From Toxonevra muliebris (Eukaryota > Arthropoda > Insecta > Diptera > Pallopteridae): a stretch of DNA of 64,000 bases. Every line of letters starts with the position of its first letter. Within the stretch, counting starts at the first letter, position 1. A model generated the notes under the pieces. It made no database searches and was not told where the DNA came from. It worked only from the letters and a program-made list of their open reading frames with translations. Below are positions 59,401-64,000 of the stretch, in pieces. The position numbers and the translations under genes are program-made. Where the stretch lies: positions 20,040,708 to 20,104,707 of the forward strand of contig OY829329.1 in the NCBI GenBank assembly GCA_963691655.1, read 5' to 3'.

Positions 59401-62400
59401 TTAGTTAGAAATTTTAGAGGAGTATTTTTTAAATGATTGAGTTTCATAACCATTGTTTAAGGCTAATGGAAACTCGCCACACAAATTAGTTCGGGTGTCA
59501 GATCACTATCCAGGGGACGGCACATGGAGACTGTGTGTTGTCTAGAAACGGGGAATCGGAAAAATCGAATATGTACTCACCCGTCTCTGAGACTATCACA
59601 AAAAAAAACTTTACCTTTACTTTAAAAATTTTCTGCGGAGATTCTCTTCACAATTTTAGCTGGTATTTAAAAATGTCAGACGTGGAAACAAACCACTATC
59701 AGAGGAAGTGCTTAATTTATATTTCTCATAAGTAAATAAATCCACAATTGGTCTGTAAATACATAATTTAAATATTTATGGTTACACATTGCAATATAAT
59801 GAGATTTTTAGAACAAAAAAGGCCAGAAATGACAAAAAAAATAGAAAAGATTGTCGTAAAAAAAAAAAAAAAAAAATAGAAAACTTCTGACAAACCAATG
59901 GTTTATTTTAGAAGTAGAACAAAAAACCCAACAGCAATGGTTTCACTCTTCAGAGTGTCATTTATTGTAAAAAAAATCATAACTTTTGAAATCTCTGCGC
60001 CTTCATCTTCATATCCGCAACCTCCGCCTTTCTTCCTGTTAAGTCACTCTATTGATATGCACTACGAAGCACTACAGAATTATATACTGTAAACACACAT
60101 ACACACACACATTTGTTATGGGGTTTGAGTTAAGTTTGCTGCTGCTGCCAAATGACAAGGGATCTTACAAGGTGGTTGGTTATTTACTTAAGCTGTGCAG
60201 ATAATTTGTCTTAATATATGGTTGGTGAATGTATACATAGTAGTCGTATCTCCCAAATACAAAAAACCATTGAAAATGTTTTTTTTCTTGCTGTTGTTGT
60301 TCACATTCATGCGAGCATTTCATGCATACAAAGCATTTCACAATGGCAAAATGGCAACTACAAAAAAAAAAAAAAAAGAATGAAAAAAATATAAAGTCTC
60401 ACATGAATGGAGCTCAATCTGAATGCGAATCTGAAAAGCTAAAGCTAAATCAGAATCTCAGCTGAAATCAACAGAAAAGAAGAAATACCCGATGATTACT
60501 TTTGTACACGCTCTCGAGAAGGAAAAAAAAAACACCAGCAGCAGCAAAACAAAATAGGGAAAAATAATAATAGGAAAAAATACAGAAGGAGTAGATAGTA
60601 GATGAGTGAGTGGGAGAGTGGGTGGGTGGATGGATGAATGGGAGGGTACATACATAAGTAGTGGAATGAAGAGGATGAGTGAGTATGACTGAATGTGGAT
60701 AAACGATGGATGATTGTATGGTTGCATGGCTCTGAAAATAGGAAATATTGTAAAAAGTGTAAAACCTCCGCTCCATTCTGCGTTGTAACAGCTGCCTGGG
60801 TGTTTGACTCTAATTCCGTGACTATTTCTGCTTGCGTTTCAGTACTGTTACTAGTACTACTTTTTATGCACTGTTCATTACAAAGAAAAAAAATGGAAAA
60901 GAAATAGAGTATAAAAAGGCATAAAAAATAATACAAAAACTTAAAAATACTTCGCTCCCTGTGAAAATATTCATATAGACCGCAATAAACCTTTGAAGCC
61001 TTTTCGTTGAATGTTTACAAAATGCATACATAAATACAATACTCTAACGATTCCATACATTCATACAAACATGTATTTTCAACGGTCCCAAAAATGAAAA
61101 TAGTAGTAATCATAAAAAAGTAACAAATGATATATAACATCGAAATGAAATGGGGTAATGAAGAGGCACATCCAAATGCCTGCTTGCTTTTGTATAATAT
61201 TTTCATGGGCTTGGCTTGGTTTGATTCTTTTTTTTTTTTTTAGTTGCTGCAATTACAATTGTATAGTTTGACGGGAGAATGGACTAACAATATACAACCA
61301 AATAAATGAACGCAACGGTTTGAAGGATTATATTCATGGACAGATGTACAGGCAGTTGATGTACAAAATTTTGATAAACTTCAATAAAAAAAACTTACTT
61401 ATTACAACAATAGAGTTGACTTAATAGGATAGTATTTATTTGCATGAGTTTAAATGGCTGATATTTGTGATTTTTGTTGGCCTGATTGTGCACTTAAATG
61501 TATTTAGTGTTGCTAATTTCAGATAATGGAAAATTCACTTATTTACATTGTAAGCTTTGCAAAACGCATATTTTTCATTAATCTCGCAAGCGCTAAGCCA
61601 GCCACGAAATAGTTCGTCCTGCTTTTAAGCCTTTTTACTGCTTTGGGCGTATGGCTTATTATTAAGAAACGCCAAAACTTAAGCAACGGCAGTGCCGGTC
61701 ACAAAAATTAGCGAGAAACGCAGCGGCGGCATCAACTAAAACACTAAGAAAAATTCAATACATGCAGTTGAGGTTATGTATACGAGTGTATAACCAACTA
61801 ATTCGATTCTTTTCTCATTTAGCGAAAACGAAGAAAAATTGATGTTCAATAGATTTTATAAATTAAATTTGTTAAAAACACAGAAGAAGAAGTTTGAGCA
61901 AAAATAAAACTTTTGGAGAAAAGTGAAAAATAGCAAAAGAAATACACGTCAACTTGAGATTAGCGTTGCCAGGTGAATAATAATTGCCATTGTGTAAAAA
62001 ATGTTACTAATAAAGTGATGACCCTAAGCTTCAACAAGCACAATATTTGTGACGAAAAAATGCACATATAATTTTTTTTTGGACTTATGTATTAAAAGTT
62101 ATAAAGTAATAATATAAATACAGCTATTAAATACATACATTTTCGGCAAATTGAATTTGGTTGAAACTCCTCTAAAAACCTTTAGATCTTAACAGGAGTT
62201 TAAAATGCCTCAAAAATCTCTCAGTGGAAACCTCTGGAACTGGCAACAGTGTGGCACACCCTGCAAATAATCATTTCTTAAAATTGCGTCACACCAAGCG
62301 AAACATACGTGAAGACCAAAAAATGTTCAAAACATTGGCAAGTGATCATCGATCATTGCTCTGATACTGGATCAATATCATGGATTAAAGATATTCTGAG

Positions 62401-63706
62401 CCATTATTGTTATAAGTTTGGTGGCCGACGATTCATTTTCAACTGGGTCGGATTGATCGGCAACACCATGCCGATGCTGGGTCGATTTTTTAATAGAAAT
62501 TCCAGTACCCTGTCATTTCATATTTAATTCAACTCTGCATAAGTAAATTAGAGCTTTCCATTAGAGTGACGCTTTGACCTTGCTCACTTGCTCTAACTAA
62601 TAAAGTATTTTTCTTTAATATACTTTTTTTTAAGATTAATAAAAATTTCCCAATAAAAAAAAATCGTAAATCGAATCTTCTTCCAAAAAATATAAATTCA
62701 CTGTAAAACTCATGTGGCTAAGAAAGACCACGACTAGTAAAAGTGAAACGTATGTCACAAATTATTGCAGAAAAAATGCAGTCAACGAAATGATTTTATT
62801 TCACTCTGCCATATGTTGCAAAAACATTTTGATATTTTTTGGTAAAGGGACATAAACACAGACAACAAACAGAAATTTATACCTACGAATGTATGTACGT
62901 ACGTATGTATGTAAGAAACTTATACGCTTTGAAATTGCCAATGGGTGGCAAATTGTTTTTTATTATCTAATGGGCTAAACATGGGGTTGCATTTTGCTAT
63001 GTGACATTATGTATATGCCAGATGAGGAAAGAACAACAACAATAACAAAAAGCTACGAAAAAGAGGAAAGAAGAATGAATGCCTAATCCCCGATGCGGAA
63101 ATAAAACTTTAATGGAACGACAAATCCAGTTGTTAGCGCTAATGTAAGTAATTGAGTGCGAAAATGCTGTCGCATTTAAATCGTTTTGTCTGCGTTTTGA
63201 GTATTTATTAGCGGAGACAAATACACAATTTCTTTTTTCTTTTTTTTTCGTTTTATGTTTAACTTTTTGTGTATCGATATCGTTGTTATTTTATACGGAG
63301 AAATAATTTTAGAATAAACAAATTTATTAAATTTTTGAATATGACTAAATATCACCATTTCCAATAAGCAAAATTTCTTATCCGCAAGTCAAATTCATCG
63401 GCAAGTTACTTTTGTGTTTCATTCGTTCTTTTGATACTTCTTTTTATTCCAAGTAGAATTGCTCTAATGGAAATGCAATCGGCAAGACCCAAAGGAAATT
63501 TGCAAGAATCTAGCAAGTGGAAATGGGGACTTATGAAGTCATATGCATAATTTTCTTACAATCACAATAACTTCTTATAATTTATCAAAAGAGAATCTGA
63601 GCTGGCACTGCTGGGCTGATATCTTGTAATTATAAATTCAAAAATCGAGGAAGGAGGTCAATAATTTTTCCATATGGAAAAAGTAAAAAAATTAAACCCA
63701 AACTCC

Positions 63707-63911
63707 ATAACACACGTTTCAGGCTCACTCGCGGTTTTCTCGTAAGCGCGTTCTACGTTTTGATCGAAAAAAGTTGAGAACTTTCAACGCATTGTAATCT
63801 CTTCGACGGTAAGCCATGGATTTTTTTTCACTTGAACACACTGATTCAACTTGTTTGGACGAACATGAGAAAAACGTTAAACGTCGGAGTGCGTGAAACG
63901 CGTGTGTATAA
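63707..63911. mobile_element. About 205-bp inverted-repeat element (MITE), copy 2
   Basis: Homologous to 20909-21119 along its whole length. Ends ATAACACACGTTTCA (left) and, complemented, ATACACACGCGTTTCACGC (right) are imperfect inverted repeats. A short open frame across it is incidental. Confidence 0.65.
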
Positions 63912-64000
63912 GTTTTTTGAATCTTTGCCATTCCCCATAAAAGATTTCAGTGTTGCCAGAGGAAGCGATTTCCGATAGTACCACGGCTACGGAATTTTCG

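Larger units (their letters stand above)
27019..64000 (+). other. Possible very long intron of the 26.5-kb gene, transposon-filled
   Basis: From the GTAAGT donor onward I find no conserved host exon on either strand. Everything with protein similarity is mobile-element derived. The unannotated stretches (28.86-31.44, 34.43-35.82, 39.35-41.38, 45.1-48.5, 49.62-51.78, 53.96-55.07, 55.36-58.13 and 59.4-63.7 kb) are AT-rich, with poly-A/T runs, a TC run at 54260-54279 and a GA run at 56703-56719, and no supportable gene. A separate gene with short exons could be missed. Confidence 0.35.

Noticed and set aside
60458..60936. Ser/His/Pro-rich minus-strand frames up to 146 codons
   Set aside because: They derive from GAGTGAGTGGGTGGA-type simple repeats at 60603-60650. 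Composition, not homology, keeps them open.
62290..62530. Possible conserved exon at 62.3-62.5 kb
   Set aside because: A 72-codon open frame of higher GC content, but no family motif and no supported splice sites. Possibly old transposon sequence.

Overview
This is a window of an insect nuclear genome. It is AT-rich, its genes carry introns, and it is packed with Tc1/mariner, hAT-like and piggyBac-like elements and non-LTR retrotransposon debris. The only recognisable conserved host gene is of the fly type, so a higher dipteran is likely. A tephritid-like fly is a guess. No bacterial genes, rRNA, CRISPR array or intact tRNA were seen.

Layout. 1-2000: the 5' part of an LTR retrotransposon on the minus strand (gag with SAP and CCHC motifs) running off the left edge. 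2084-12312, minus strand: an aromatic amino acid decarboxylase-family gene best matched to amd (alpha-methyldopa hypersensitive, 3,4-dihydroxyphenylacetaldehyde synthase). It has one large catalytic exon (2084-3370) but two alternative pairs of upstream coding exons (7432-7815 and 11939-12312). Both pairs have identical exon lengths and splice phases. 12313-25700: non-coding DNA with several MITE families, LINE scraps and two hAT-like elements with recognisable 8-bp target duplications. 26508-27018, plus strand: a probable first coding exon (Gln/His/Pro-rich) of an unrecognised gene, ending at a strong splice donor. 27019-64000: no further convincing host exon. It may be a very long intron of that gene, and it holds LINE remnants at 28, 32-34, 41-43, 55, 58 and 59 kb, a nested Tc1 > MITE + mariner stack at 35.8-39.3 kb, an inverted minisatellite at 48.5-49.6 kb and a decayed mariner at 52.5-53.8 kb.

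Biology. amd enzymes use pyridoxal phosphate to convert L-dopa oxidatively to an aldehyde used in cuticle cross-linking. The key residues all fall at their classical numbers (Phe79, Tyr80, Asn192, Thr246, Asp271, His302, Lys303) once the exons are joined. The duplicated 5' exons are the most interesting host feature: either one gene with interchangeable N-terminal active-site cassettes, or a broken tandem paralogue that has lost its catalytic exon.

The rest is mobile-element archaeology. Target-site duplications and nested boundaries allow several insertions to be ordered in time.
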